Assembly: GCA_944350425.1 (NCBI GenBank)
Contig: CALVOX010000002.1
Location: forward strand, 62,001-126,000
Source of the DNA: an uncultured Bacilli bacterium
Lineage (GTDB): Bacteria > Bacillota_I > Bacilli_A > RFN20 > CAG-826
Direction of reading: 5' to 3'
Length of the DNA stretch: 64,000 nt
Numbering within the stretch: the stretch's first letter is position 1; each line of letters opens with the position of its first letter. The notes beneath the pieces were generated by a model that saw only the letters and a program-made list of their open reading frames with translations, ran no database searches and was not told the DNA's origin. A program made the position numbers and the translations under genes. Shown one piece after another: positions 30,239 through 38,283 of this stretch.

Positions 30239-30835
30239 TTATAAACCAAGAACATATTCCTTGCTAAATTCATCTTTTGTTATTGTAAAACGCACAATAT
30301 AAGGCTCGTCACTATCGTAATATAGTTTCATTATTTCTAAATCAAGCCCATCAAAATATTTAGCATTTTCATCCATATAATCGCTTATATTGAAACCATC
30401 ATATAAATCTTTTGGTATATAGTAGTAATTATTATTCCTTATGTAAAATATTGTTCCATTGCTCGATATTGAATATAGTCTTCTCATTTCACCATATCTA
30501 TAACAATAATATATATCACGGAAATTACCATCTAGAACAATTTCATCCTTATTCCCTAATTGATAATTATTAATATCTAAAGTAATAGGGAATAACTCTA
30601 TGAATTCTGTATAAAGAATAACTCTATGAAAATATTGATCGTTTTCCCAAACTAGCGAAACAAACCAAGGTGCAGAATCATCACTTGGTACAACTACTTT
30701 TTCACCATTAAAATAACTCACCGTATAAAATGGTGGTTCTACTTTATTGACTATTTCTTCTTTTTTACAAGAGGAAATAGTTAATAATGAAATTGTTAAT
30801 AATAATGTAGTTATATATTTATTCATCTTTTTCAT
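30239..30835 (-). CDS. Surface lipoprotein, PWF family
   Basis: A 198-residue lipoprotein (lipobox TISSC at about 19-23) with SAPWFVSLVWEN near residue 55, the block shared with the lipoproteins at 1021, 1532 and 30840. The mature part is rich in Tyr and Asp with LYYDSDEPYIVRF near the end. Function unknown. Its ATG follows the stop of the upstream lipoprotein gene by four bases, so both are on one transcript. Confidence 0.78.
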   Translation of the reverse strand: MKKMNKYITTLLLTISLLTISSCKKEEIVNKVEPPFYTVSYFNGEKVVVPSDDSAPWFVSLVWENDQYFHRVILYTEFIELFPITLDINNYQLGNKDEIVLDGNFRDIYYCYRYGEMRRLYSISSNGTIFYIRNNNYYYIPKDLYDGFNISDYMDENAKYFDGLDLEIMKLYYDSDEPYIVRFTITKDEFSKEYVLGL

Positions 30836-30839
30836 ATAG

Positions 30840-31367
30840 CTAGTAATACCAAAGATTTAAAATTCTTAAAATCTCTTCTGGCAAATTATGAGTATCCCAG
30901 GAATACTTATCAAAGTAATCAAATATTTCAAAACTAGTACATATCTCCTGAGGTAAATAATAGTAACTCTTCGTTTCTCCATTATAACGATACAAAAATC
31001 CATTCTTAGATAACTGACAACAATCTTTTGTAAGCCTCGTTCGACATGCTTCTGAAAGTCTTAAATCATTAACAATATCAATAGTGGAAAGATCTGTTAA
31101 AGGTAAATAGTTGTCCTCATCTAAAAATGCTTCACCAAAGTTATCTAAAAAGTAATGATATGGAACAACATCTCCTGCAGTAGAAGCAATCGGATTGTTA
31201 AGAGAGAAAAACCATGGTTCTCGATTATCGGTATAAACCTTGTATCCATCAAAAGGATAAGGGAGAATGTAGTAAAGTGGTTCTTCCTCAACTATTTCTT
31301 CTGTTTCACAAGAAGTTAGTAAGAAAAAAGAACAAGCAAATAATAATAAAAGCTTCTTACCTAACAT
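30840..31367 (-). CDS. Surface lipoprotein, PWF family
   Basis: A 175-residue lipoprotein from the ATG at 31367, which has GAGGA six bases before it; an in-frame start at 31412 would add 15 residues ahead of the signal peptide and is unlikely. Lipobox LLTSC at about 16-20, then NREPWFFSLNNP at about 53-64. The cysteines in the second half (CRTRLTKDCC) are unusual among its relatives. First or second gene of a small lipoprotein operon with 30239-30835. Function unknown. Confidence 0.76.
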   Translation of the reverse strand: MLGKKLLLLFACSFFLLTSCETEEIVEEEPLYYILPYPFDGYKVYTDNREPWFFSLNNPIASTAGDVVPYHYFLDNFGEAFLDEDNYLPLTDLSTIDIVNDLRLSEACRTRLTKDCCQLSKNGFLYRYNGETKSYYYLPQEICTSFEIFDYFDKYSWDTHNLPEEILRILNLWYY

Positions 31368-31542
31368 AAATTCCTCTACTAACATAGCCATTACAATAAA
31401 GGTATGGTGCATATTCTACAGTTATTATATCAGGCCATAAAGAAAGTCTTCTATCAACATCATCATGATAATTAGATGAAGATAAAAGCAATATAGAAAT
31501 CAGTAAAAAAATTAACTTTTCAAGTGCTTTTTTTACTCTCAT
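31357..31542 (-). CDS. Short secreted or degenerate lipoprotein ORF
   Basis: A 61-codon ORF with a good signal-peptide core (LIFLLISILLLSSS) but SSSN where the lipobox cysteine of its neighbours would be. The stop overlaps the start of the next lipoprotein gene by eleven bases, as in an operon. It may be a truncated member of the lipoprotein family or a small secreted protein. The ribosome site is weak. Confidence 0.4.
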   Translation of the reverse strand: MRVKKALEKLIFLLISILLLSSSNYHDDVDRRLSLWPDIITVEYAPYLYCNGYVSRGIYVR

Positions 31543-31667
31543 AACCTAAAATTTTGATTGAAACTTATATTCTACTATTAGTATAACAAACTATTAGTCA
31601 ATATCAATAAGTAGTTAATTTCCATATTGTGCTCTTTACGCTTTATTATGAACAACCTCTAAATTAT

Positions 31668-34100
31668 TTATAAAGCACTTTTAAAATAATGTCCTCTAGT
31701 GTGTTTAGATGGATTAAATGTTTTAATGTTAGAATTAGATTCTAAAATAGATTTAAAATTAGTAAGAATAGATTCTACTTCTTCTTTAGATTCATCGCTA
31801 AAACATAATCTAAAATAATTGATATGGGAAGAAAAATTAGATATATCATCAATTAAGTTTAAGGCTTTAGAATTAAGGATATTCATCGTACAATCATCGT
31901 TAAACATTAAACTAAATTTCTCATATTTATCTTTAATAGAATACTTATATTTCTTACAGTTAGGACATAATCCTAAATTATTAAGAATACAATATTTAGT
32001 ATGCATTAATTTGGTTTTACCATAGATTATTAATTCTACTTTAGGATATGTTTTAAATGTATTGTAGTAATTGTTAATAATATTATTTATTCGATCTTTA
32101 TCTAGTTCTAAAGATAAAGTTACCCTATCTACATTCTTATATGAAAGTAAATAGGCTAAAGATAAGTAATTAGATACATTAAAAGAAGAATCTAAGATTA
32201 ACTTAATATCTTTGTTTAAACGATATTTATAAATAGAAGAATAACCACCTACTAATATTTCGTTATTATATTCTTCTTTTAATGTATCATAATCTTCATA
32301 ATATATTTCATTATTTCTTCTTACTATATTCTTAAAATAGATATGTTTAATATTTAGTTTCTTACATATTTTATATTGTTCGAAGTTAGATACTTCTACT
32401 ACTATTTCTTTAATGTTATTAGTATTAGTATCATACTTTCTAACTCTAATGTTAGAAAGTAAGTTAAGATAATTATTATTATTAAATTTAATAGAACTAG
32501 ATGTTTTAATTTCTTTATATTCTTCATTTAAAATATATTCTTCTAGTTTATTTATTACATCTCTTCTAAGTTCATTTAAGTATTTTAAAGGTATAAAGAT
32601 ATTAGAATCTATATCTAGATTAATATTATCTAAAATAAATGGTGTATCATTTAATTTTGATAATTGTTTAATAATGTTATCTTTACTAGTTATATTACTT
32701 ATTGCTTCTTCTACTAAATAATCTTGATGAATAGAAGAACATATTTCTTTATCTTTATAATTTAAAGATAAAGAAATAGGATGATTAATCCTTGCTTTAA
32801 AAGTAAAAGTAATATGTCTTTTATAATACTCTTTTACTTTTAAAGCATGTTCTTCTATTTCTTTAATATAACTTACATCTTTAGTTACATATACTTTAGA
32901 ATTAAGTTTAATATATGATTTATTTTTAGAATTATTCTTAACTAGAATTATATTATTCTTAGTTTCTTTAGAACTTAGTATTTCTTTTTTATTAATATCA
33001 AATAGTTTTTCGATAAAGATAGATAAATCACTTGTTAGATTAATATTAGATTCATCTTCAATACGGATTTGATCACCTTTAGCAATATCGTTATCTTTAC
33101 TATATAGTTTTATTTTGATGAAGTTATTAAAGACGTTAATAACTTCACCTACTAGATATCCTTTATTATTTGGTCTAAAGATATTAGCGATATCTTTAGA
33201 ACTTTCATTAAACATAAAACCTTTAGTAAAGCCACGATTAAATAATTTATTTAAGTTGTTTATTAGTAGTTTATTAGTACTAATGTTATTTTTATTATTT
33301 AAATTATCTAATAATTTACGATAAATTGATGATATTCCCCCAACATAGGTAGGTTCTTTCATTCTTCCTTCTATTTTTAAAGATGAGACAAAAGATATAT
33401 CTTTTAAATATGAAGATATATTTAAATCTTTTAAAGATAATAAATAACCACTATTAAGTAGTTTAGAGTTAGTTTCATCGATTAATGTATATATTTGTCT
33501 ACAACAAGCTGCACATCTTCCTCTATTTCCACTTCTTTCTCCTATAAAAGAAGAAAATAAACAGTTACCGGAATAAGAAACGCAAAGCGCTCCATGAGCA
33601 AATACTTCTAATTCAATATCTACCTTATTATATATATCCTTAATAGTATCTAAAGGAGTTTCTCTTGCTAAAACTACTTGACTTACTCCTTCTTCTTTCA
33701 TTAATTTTGCTCCATAAATATCATCTATTCCCATTTGAGTAGAGGCATGAGCTTTAAGAGAAACATAATTAGTAGTGACATATTTAAGTAATATTAAATC
33801 ATTAACGATAATCGCATCTACTTTCATTTTTGCTAATTCATCTACTACTTTAAATGCTTCAATTAATTCTTCATCATAAAGCATAATATTTAACGTAACG
33901 TTAATCTTAACGTTACGTAAATGAGCATAATCAACATATTCTTTAAGTTCTTCTAATTTAAAATTAGAAGCATATGCTCTAGCATTAAACTTATTTATTC
34001 CTAAATAAACTGCATTAGCTCCATTACTAATGGCATAAAAGAAAGATTCTTTAGATCCAGCAGGAAGAAGTAATTCCATCATATAAATTGATTTTATCAT
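31668..34100 (-). CDS. U32 family peptidase / RlhA-like RNA-modification protein
   Basis: An 810-residue cytoplasmic protein. The conserved start MELLLPAGSKESF lies at residue 8, so translation may begin at 34082 or 34079 rather than 34100; no ribosome site decides. The U32 signature LEVFAHGALCVSYSGNC (about 164-180) is followed by a cysteine cluster GRCAACC (about 194-200). Those cysteines belong to the conserved set that in E. coli RlhA is needed for 23S rRNA hydroxylation. The C-terminal half holds DUF3656-like and a second barrel region with LCPNCKKY. The length matches the long clostridial U32 type. Protease activity of this family is doubtful; an RNA hydroxylation role is the better-supported inference. 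Confidence 0.85.
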   Translation of the reverse strand: MIKSIYMMELLLPAGSKESFFYAISNGANAVYLGINKFNARAYASNFKLEELKEYVDYAHLRNVKINVTLNIMLYDEELIEAFKVVDELAKMKVDAIIVNDLILLKYVTTNYVSLKAHASTQMGIDDIYGAKLMKEEGVSQVVLARETPLDTIKDIYNKVDIELEVFAHGALCVSYSGNCLFSSFIGERSGNRGRCAACCRQIYTLIDETNSKLLNSGYLLSLKDLNISSYLKDISFVSSLKIEGRMKEPTYVGGISSIYRKLLDNLNNKNNISTNKLLINNLNKLFNRGFTKGFMFNESSKDIANIFRPNNKGYLVGEVINVFNNFIKIKLYSKDNDIAKGDQIRIEDESNINLTSDLSIFIEKLFDINKKEILSSKETKNNIILVKNNSKNKSYIKLNSKVYVTKDVSYIKEIEEHALKVKEYYKRHITFTFKARINHPISLSLNYKDKEICSSIHQDYLVEEAISNITSKDNIIKQLSKLNDTPFILDNINLDIDSNIFIPLKYLNELRRDVINKLEEYILNEEYKEIKTSSSIKFNNNNYLNLLSNIRVRKYDTNTNNIKEIVVEVSNFEQYKICKKLNIKHIYFKNIVRRNNEIYYEDYDTLKEEYNNEILVGGYSSIYKYRLNKDIKLILDSSFNVSNYLSLAYLLSYKNVDRVTLSLELDKDRINNIINNYYNTFKTYPKVELIIYGKTKLMHTKYCILNNLGLCPNCKKYKYSIKDKYEKFSLMFNDDCTMNILNSKALNLIDDISNFSSHINYFRLCFSDESKEEVESILTNFKSILESNSNIKTFNPSKHTRGHYFKSAL

Positions 34101-34115
34101 AGTTAGATTTAAGAA

Positions 34116-34300
34116 TTAACATTTAAAATATTCATCTAATATTGTTCTTCCAAAGTTTCTACTTTTAATATCAACTTCTTTATAGTTTCTAGAATAAGAA
34201 GGATAATTTTCACTAATAAATTCTGAAATATAGATTATATCTGATGTATCATTTCCTTTTGATTCATGAAAATTGCAATATAAATTTCGACTTTTTTAGA
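34116..34300 (-). pseudogene. C-terminal remnant of an unidentified gene
   Basis: Open reverse-strand reading of about 60 codons (SDIIYISEFISENYPSYSR, then SRNFGRTILDEYFKC, TAA at 34116) without a start codon. It directly precedes U32 on the same strand and probably was part of the same operon. Family not recognised. Confidence 0.4.
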
Positions 34301-34305
34301 TATGG

Positions 34306-34645
34306 ACTCGAAAAATAAAGCTGTTTTGATAATTTGTGGTTTGCCAAATTAAAAGCAAATACTTGAGCTAAACATTCATGAACCATTAAATCAAAGAATA
34401 ACTGCTAAAGTGAATTTGAAGAGTTGACTAAAGAGGAGAAAAAATTACATTGAATCAAAAATTATAAGTGCAGGATTAAATTTAAACTTTTTTGACCTAA
34501 TGCTATCCAGGCAGTTATAAATGGTTCAGAAAGTATTCCTCGAATAATCGATAAAATTCTTGATATGCCAATTATATTAGGAGATAAACTAAATTTAACG
34601 ATTTTCTTTCAAGATTTAGTTAAAAAGGTAACTAAGAGTATTTAA
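34306..34645 (+). pseudogene. Relic of an ExeA/TniB-type AAA ATPase (transposition helper)
   Basis: Pieces in shifting frames give AVLIICGLPN, ILELNIHEPLNQRI, NYIESKIISAGLNLNFFD, then AVINGSESIPRIIDKILDM, ending at TAA 34645. The order and spacing match the C-terminal half of ExeA-like AAA ATPases that accompany transposases (pattern: HExLxQRI, LTxEE, YIxxxLxxAG, GIPRxI). At least two stops and two frameshifts are present and the Walker motifs are gone. It indicates an old mobile element here. Confidence 0.65.
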
Positions 34646-34693
34646 ATAAATTGAATAAAAAAGCATCAAATAAAAGAAAAATTTCTCATCATT

Positions 34694-35236
34694 TTAAATG
34701 ACGAGCATTTCCTCATTTTCTTTGAATATTATTTCTTTATTTAATTTGGAAAGTAACAAAATATCTTCATTTCGAATAATTAAAAATTCTTCAAAATCTA
34801 ATGGATGCCTTTTAATATGTTCTTCTTCACTAGGGATAAGAATATCTTTTACATTTCTATTTATACTAATTAAACTTCCAATTTCAATATAGTCGTATCT
34901 TCCATCTTCAACTAATTCTTTAATTGCTTATCTAGCTCTAGGAAAAAGTTGAATTTCATCGAAAATAATTAACAAATTCTTTTATATAATCTTTTACCTG
35001 AAATTGTCATTAATGTTTGAAAAAAACAATCTAAATTAGGAAGTTCATTAAAAGCACTACTTGCATTAAAAAAATCTTTCTCAAAATTTAAAATAATATA
35101 GGATTTTATTCTTTCCTTCCAAATTCTTCAACAATTGTTGATATGCCAATTCTTCAAGCACCTTCAATTAATAAAGCACTACCTCCATTTCTTGGCTTGA
35201 ATTCTAATAGTTTTTTATAGATTTTTCTTTAAAAAA
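34694..35236 (-). pseudogene. Decayed AAA_14 ATPase gene
   Basis: The reverse strand shows an AAA_14 ATPase in three frames: YKKLLEFKPRNGGSALLIEGA, a stop in the Walker A (RIGIS for RVGKS), STIVEEFG, then LIIFDEIQLFPRAR (Walker B), GRYDYIEIGSLISI, DILIPSEEEH and HPLDFEEFLI. It has at least three stops and two frameshifts, and it ends before the DUF4143 part. It belongs to a different AAA_14 subtype from the two intact genes (KPRNGGSALLIEGARR-type start). Confidence 0.8.
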
Positions 35237-35310
35237 TAGTCTGTATAGTTAAATTATATCGATATTTATCGTTATTTTCAATTTATGAATATAGGAAAAA
35301 AATAAATTCC

Positions 35311-35520
35311 GACAACTAAAATATTGCAAAAACTTTAAATCCCGATAACTAAAATCGAGTTAAAACTATAAGTTCCGACAGTTTCAAAACAGCTATTTAA
35401 CTAAATTTTGACAAGTATTTGAGTTATATTAAACCTAGTACTAGTGAAAGATTTTTCATATTTAAGTAAAATCTTTCAGTATAGTGAATAATTTTAGTTG
35501 ATTTTGTAAAATCTTTCACT
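35311..35520. repeat. AACTAAAAT motifs and TAAAATCTTTCA repeats between two AAA_14 loci
   Basis: On the + strand AACTAAAAT occurs at 35314-35322 and 35347-35355 (a near copy at 35399-35406), upstream of the decayed reverse-strand AAA_14 gene. The reverse complement ATTTTAGTT is at 35491-35499, upstream of the intact forward gene. That gene also has two identical TAAAATCTTTCA units 40 bases apart (35467-35478, 35507-35518) and one inverted copy at 35445-35456. The arrangement mirrors 17277-17370. Confidence 0.7.
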
Positions 35521-35542
35521 AAAATAATAATAGAGGTTATTT

Positions 35543-36727
35543 ATGATACTTAGAGAACATTATTTATCTAAAATAAGGGGATTCTATGATTCTGATTTAA
35601 TTAAGATTATTGTGGGAATTAGAAGATGTGGGAAATCTATAATTTTAGAGCAAATTAGAGATGAACTTAAAAAGAAAACCGACAAAATATTATATTTAAA
35701 TCTAGAAGATTATGATTTAGAAGAAAAGATTAAAGATGCTCGTTCATTATTAGATTATATCAACGAACATAAAAAAGAAGGAAGAAACTACATCTTTTTA
35801 GATGAAGTTCAAAACATTAATGATTGGGCTAAAGCATGTAGATCTTTAAGACTTGAACATTCTTTATTTATTACTGGATCTAATTCTAAACTTCTATCTA
35901 GAGAATTTACTAAAGAATTAAGTGGAAGATATGTTTCTTTTCGTATTAAACCTTTTGTATATAAAGAAATTAAAGAATACGCTAAAGAATTAAATAAAGA
36001 AGTAAGTATCGAAGATTATTTAACATATGGTGGTTTCCCAGCAATGTTTAACTATAACACTAAAGAAGAACAAAAAGAATATTTAATTAATTTAAATGAA
36101 ACCATCATTTTTAATGACCTTATTAATCGATACCGTATTAGAAAAGTAGATATCTTTAAAAGAATAGCTAATTTTATTTTTAGGTCTAATGCTAGAATCT
36201 ATTCTGTTTCTTCCATTCATAAATTTTTAAACAATCAAGATATAACTTGTTCGGTTAATACCATAATGAAATATCTATCCTATTTAGAAGAAGCTTATGC
36301 TATTAATTCAATTAGTCCATATGATACAAAAATAAAAAGAGAATTACTTTATTATAAGAAAATATATGATGAAGATGTTTCTTTTAATACCATTAGAGCT
36401 AGTGTAGATTCAATAGATGTAACTCATAATCTAGAAAATATTGTCTATAACGAACTAATTTATATGAGCTATGAACTTTATGTTTATACTAATAAAAACG
36501 GTAATGAAGTAGACTTTTTTGCATATAAAGATAATAAAAAGTATTACATTCAAGTTTGTTATACTTTAGTTGATGAAAAAACTAGAGAAAGAGAGTTTAA
36601 ACCGTTTAAAGAATTAGATAATGATTGTGGAAAAATAATTATCACTTATAATGATCCAATAAATTGGTCGAACGTTAATGTTAGACACCTTAATTTAAAA
36701 GAATTCTTACTTTTAGAAGATTTATAA
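35543..36727 (+). CDS. AAA_14 ATPase with DUF4143 C-terminal domain (second intact copy)
   Basis: A 394-residue protein of the same family as 16014-17264 but only distantly similar outside the motifs. Walker A is GIRRCGKS (25-32), Walker B YIFLDEVQ (about 84-91), then FITGSNSKLLS and GRYVSF. The DUF4143 part contains NEVDFFAY and YYIQVCY, the PD-(D/E)XK-like core. GAGG lies eight bases before the ATG. Repeats TAAAATCTTTCA precede it. Molecular role unknown; no partner gene lies adjacent. Confidence 0.87.
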   Translation: MILREHYLSKIRGFYDSDLIKIIVGIRRCGKSIILEQIRDELKKKTDKILYLNLEDYDLEEKIKDARSLLDYINEHKKEGRNYIFLDEVQNINDWAKACRSLRLEHSLFITGSNSKLLSREFTKELSGRYVSFRIKPFVYKEIKEYAKELNKEVSIEDYLTYGGFPAMFNYNTKEEQKEYLINLNETIIFNDLINRYRIRKVDIFKRIANFIFRSNARIYSVSSIHKFLNNQDITCSVNTIMKYLSYLEEAYAINSISPYDTKIKRELLYYKKIYDEDVSFNTIRASVDSIDVTHNLENIVYNELIYMSYELYVYTNKNGNEVDFFAYKDNKKYYIQVCYTLVDEKTREREFKPFKELDNDCGKIIITYNDPINWSNVNVRHLNLKEFLLLEDL

Positions 36728-36840
36728 GATATATTTAATAAGGACATTAGCCCTATAAAATGTAAAAATAACAATTTATTCGGTATAAAAATTGTAATTA
36801 TATTGATAAATGTTATTAATTTATTAGATTTTATTAAGTT

Positions 36841-38013
36841 TTAAAGTTTATTAACTTCTACTTTTCCATTTAATATTACAAGTAAAACATGCGAATCATA
36901 ACTTAATGGATCTTTAGAATAAATAACAATATCGGCATCTTTACCTTCTTTAATAGAACCTACAATATGATCTAAGCCAACAATTTTAGCAGCATTAATT
37001 GTATTTGCTTTTAAAGCTTCTAAATAGTCTAATCCAGCTTTAACAAATAAACCTGTTTGAGCTAAAGTTGTATCTAAAGTAATAACTGGATGATCTGACA
37101 TAAAGGCAAAAGGAATATTAAATTCATGTAATACTTTTGCAGAAAGAAAAGATTTTGCTTTTAATTCATATTTAGATTTTTCGCCTAATGTCGGTCCTAA
37201 AATACATTTAACTTTATGTTCTTTTAAAAATTCTGGTATTAAATAACCTTCTGTAGCATGTTCAATTGTATAATCTAGATTAAATTCTTCGCTAATTTTA
37301 ACAGCAGTAACTATATCATCAGCTTGATGAGCATGAATTTTAACTTTAAGCCCTTCAAATACTCTTTTAAGTGATTCCCATTTTTGATTATAAGTAGGTT
37401 TACTTACATCTTTTCCTTCAGCAATATCTTTATAATATTTATCCTATGTTTCTTTATATATTTTTGCTTCTTTTAAAGCATTTCTTAAAATAGCAGCATT
37501 AGCCATTCTAGTTGAAGGACCTTTATCTTTATAACATCTTTTAGGATTTTCTCCTAAAGCCATTTTCATGGCTAGTTCTTCTTTTATTAACAAATCAAAA
37601 ACAGTTTTACCTTTAGTTTTTAAGGCACAAAAAGTTCCTCCAATAATATTAGCACTTCCTGGACCAGTACAAACTGTAGTAACACCATTTTCTAAAGCTT
37701 CTTTAAAACTTTCATCATGAGGTTTAATTGATTCAATACCTTTTAGTTCTGGAGTTATAGGGTTAGTAATTTCATTAGTATCTTCTCCTGCCCAGCCATA
37801 AACTTGTTCCATCATACCAATATGGCAGTGTGGATCAACAATTCCTGGCATTACAAATAAGTTTTTAGCATATATAACACTAGCTTCACTATATTTTAAA
37901 CTTAAATCTTCTTTACTTACTTCTACTATCTTTTTTCCTTCAATTGCAATAGAACCAAGTTCATTATTTATTTCTTCCATTGTCCATAAATTAGCATTTT
38001 TAATTACAATCAT
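36841..38013 (-). pseudogene. Amidohydrolase (imidazolonepropionase-like) gene with one in-frame TAG
   Basis: A 391-codon frame from ATG 38013 to TAA 36841, interrupted only by TAG at 37444-37446 (codon 190). Metal-site motifs of the COG1228 amidohydrolase family are all present: VDPHCHIGM (HxH), KIHAHQADDI, TIEHATEGY and MSDHPVI (late Asp/His). Members include imidazolonepropionase and proline or isoaspartyl dipeptidases; the exact substrate is unknown. The frame after the stop is clean, so the nonsense mutation is recent or the stop is read through. Without readthrough only the first 189 residues are made, lacking most of the active site. Confidence 0.85.
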
Positions 38014-38165
38014 ATTTATTTATCCTCTTTTTTTAAATTAACTTAAATTATACTAGGCATATTTATTCTTTGTTCTATAAATAATATGAAATACTAATTT
38101 CATATTAATAAAAAAGAAATAAATAATATTATAAAACTATAGCAATAAATATATCTTATTCATGA

Positions 38166-38211
38166 GTTAATGATACTTTTTTAATGTTTTACTTAAAAAA
38201 GTATCATTAAC
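38166..38211 (-). terminator. 19-bp perfect hairpin after mgtA
   Basis: GTTAATGATACTTTTTTAA and its exact complement with an eight-base loop. It lies about 75 bases after the mgtA stop; AT-rich, so termination is likely but not certain. Confidence 0.6.
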
Positions 38212-38283
38212 TAATATATTTCCTTTAATATAAATTAATTATTTTTATTCTTTAGTTAAGTTAAAAGAATAACTTAATAGCTA

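Noticed and set aside
36841-38013. TAG in the amidohydrolase as pyrrolysine or recoding site
   Set aside because: No Pyl gene or suppressor tRNA is visible, the position falls in a non-conserved helix where other amidohydrolases have ordinary residues, and no other gene in the window needs TAG readthrough.
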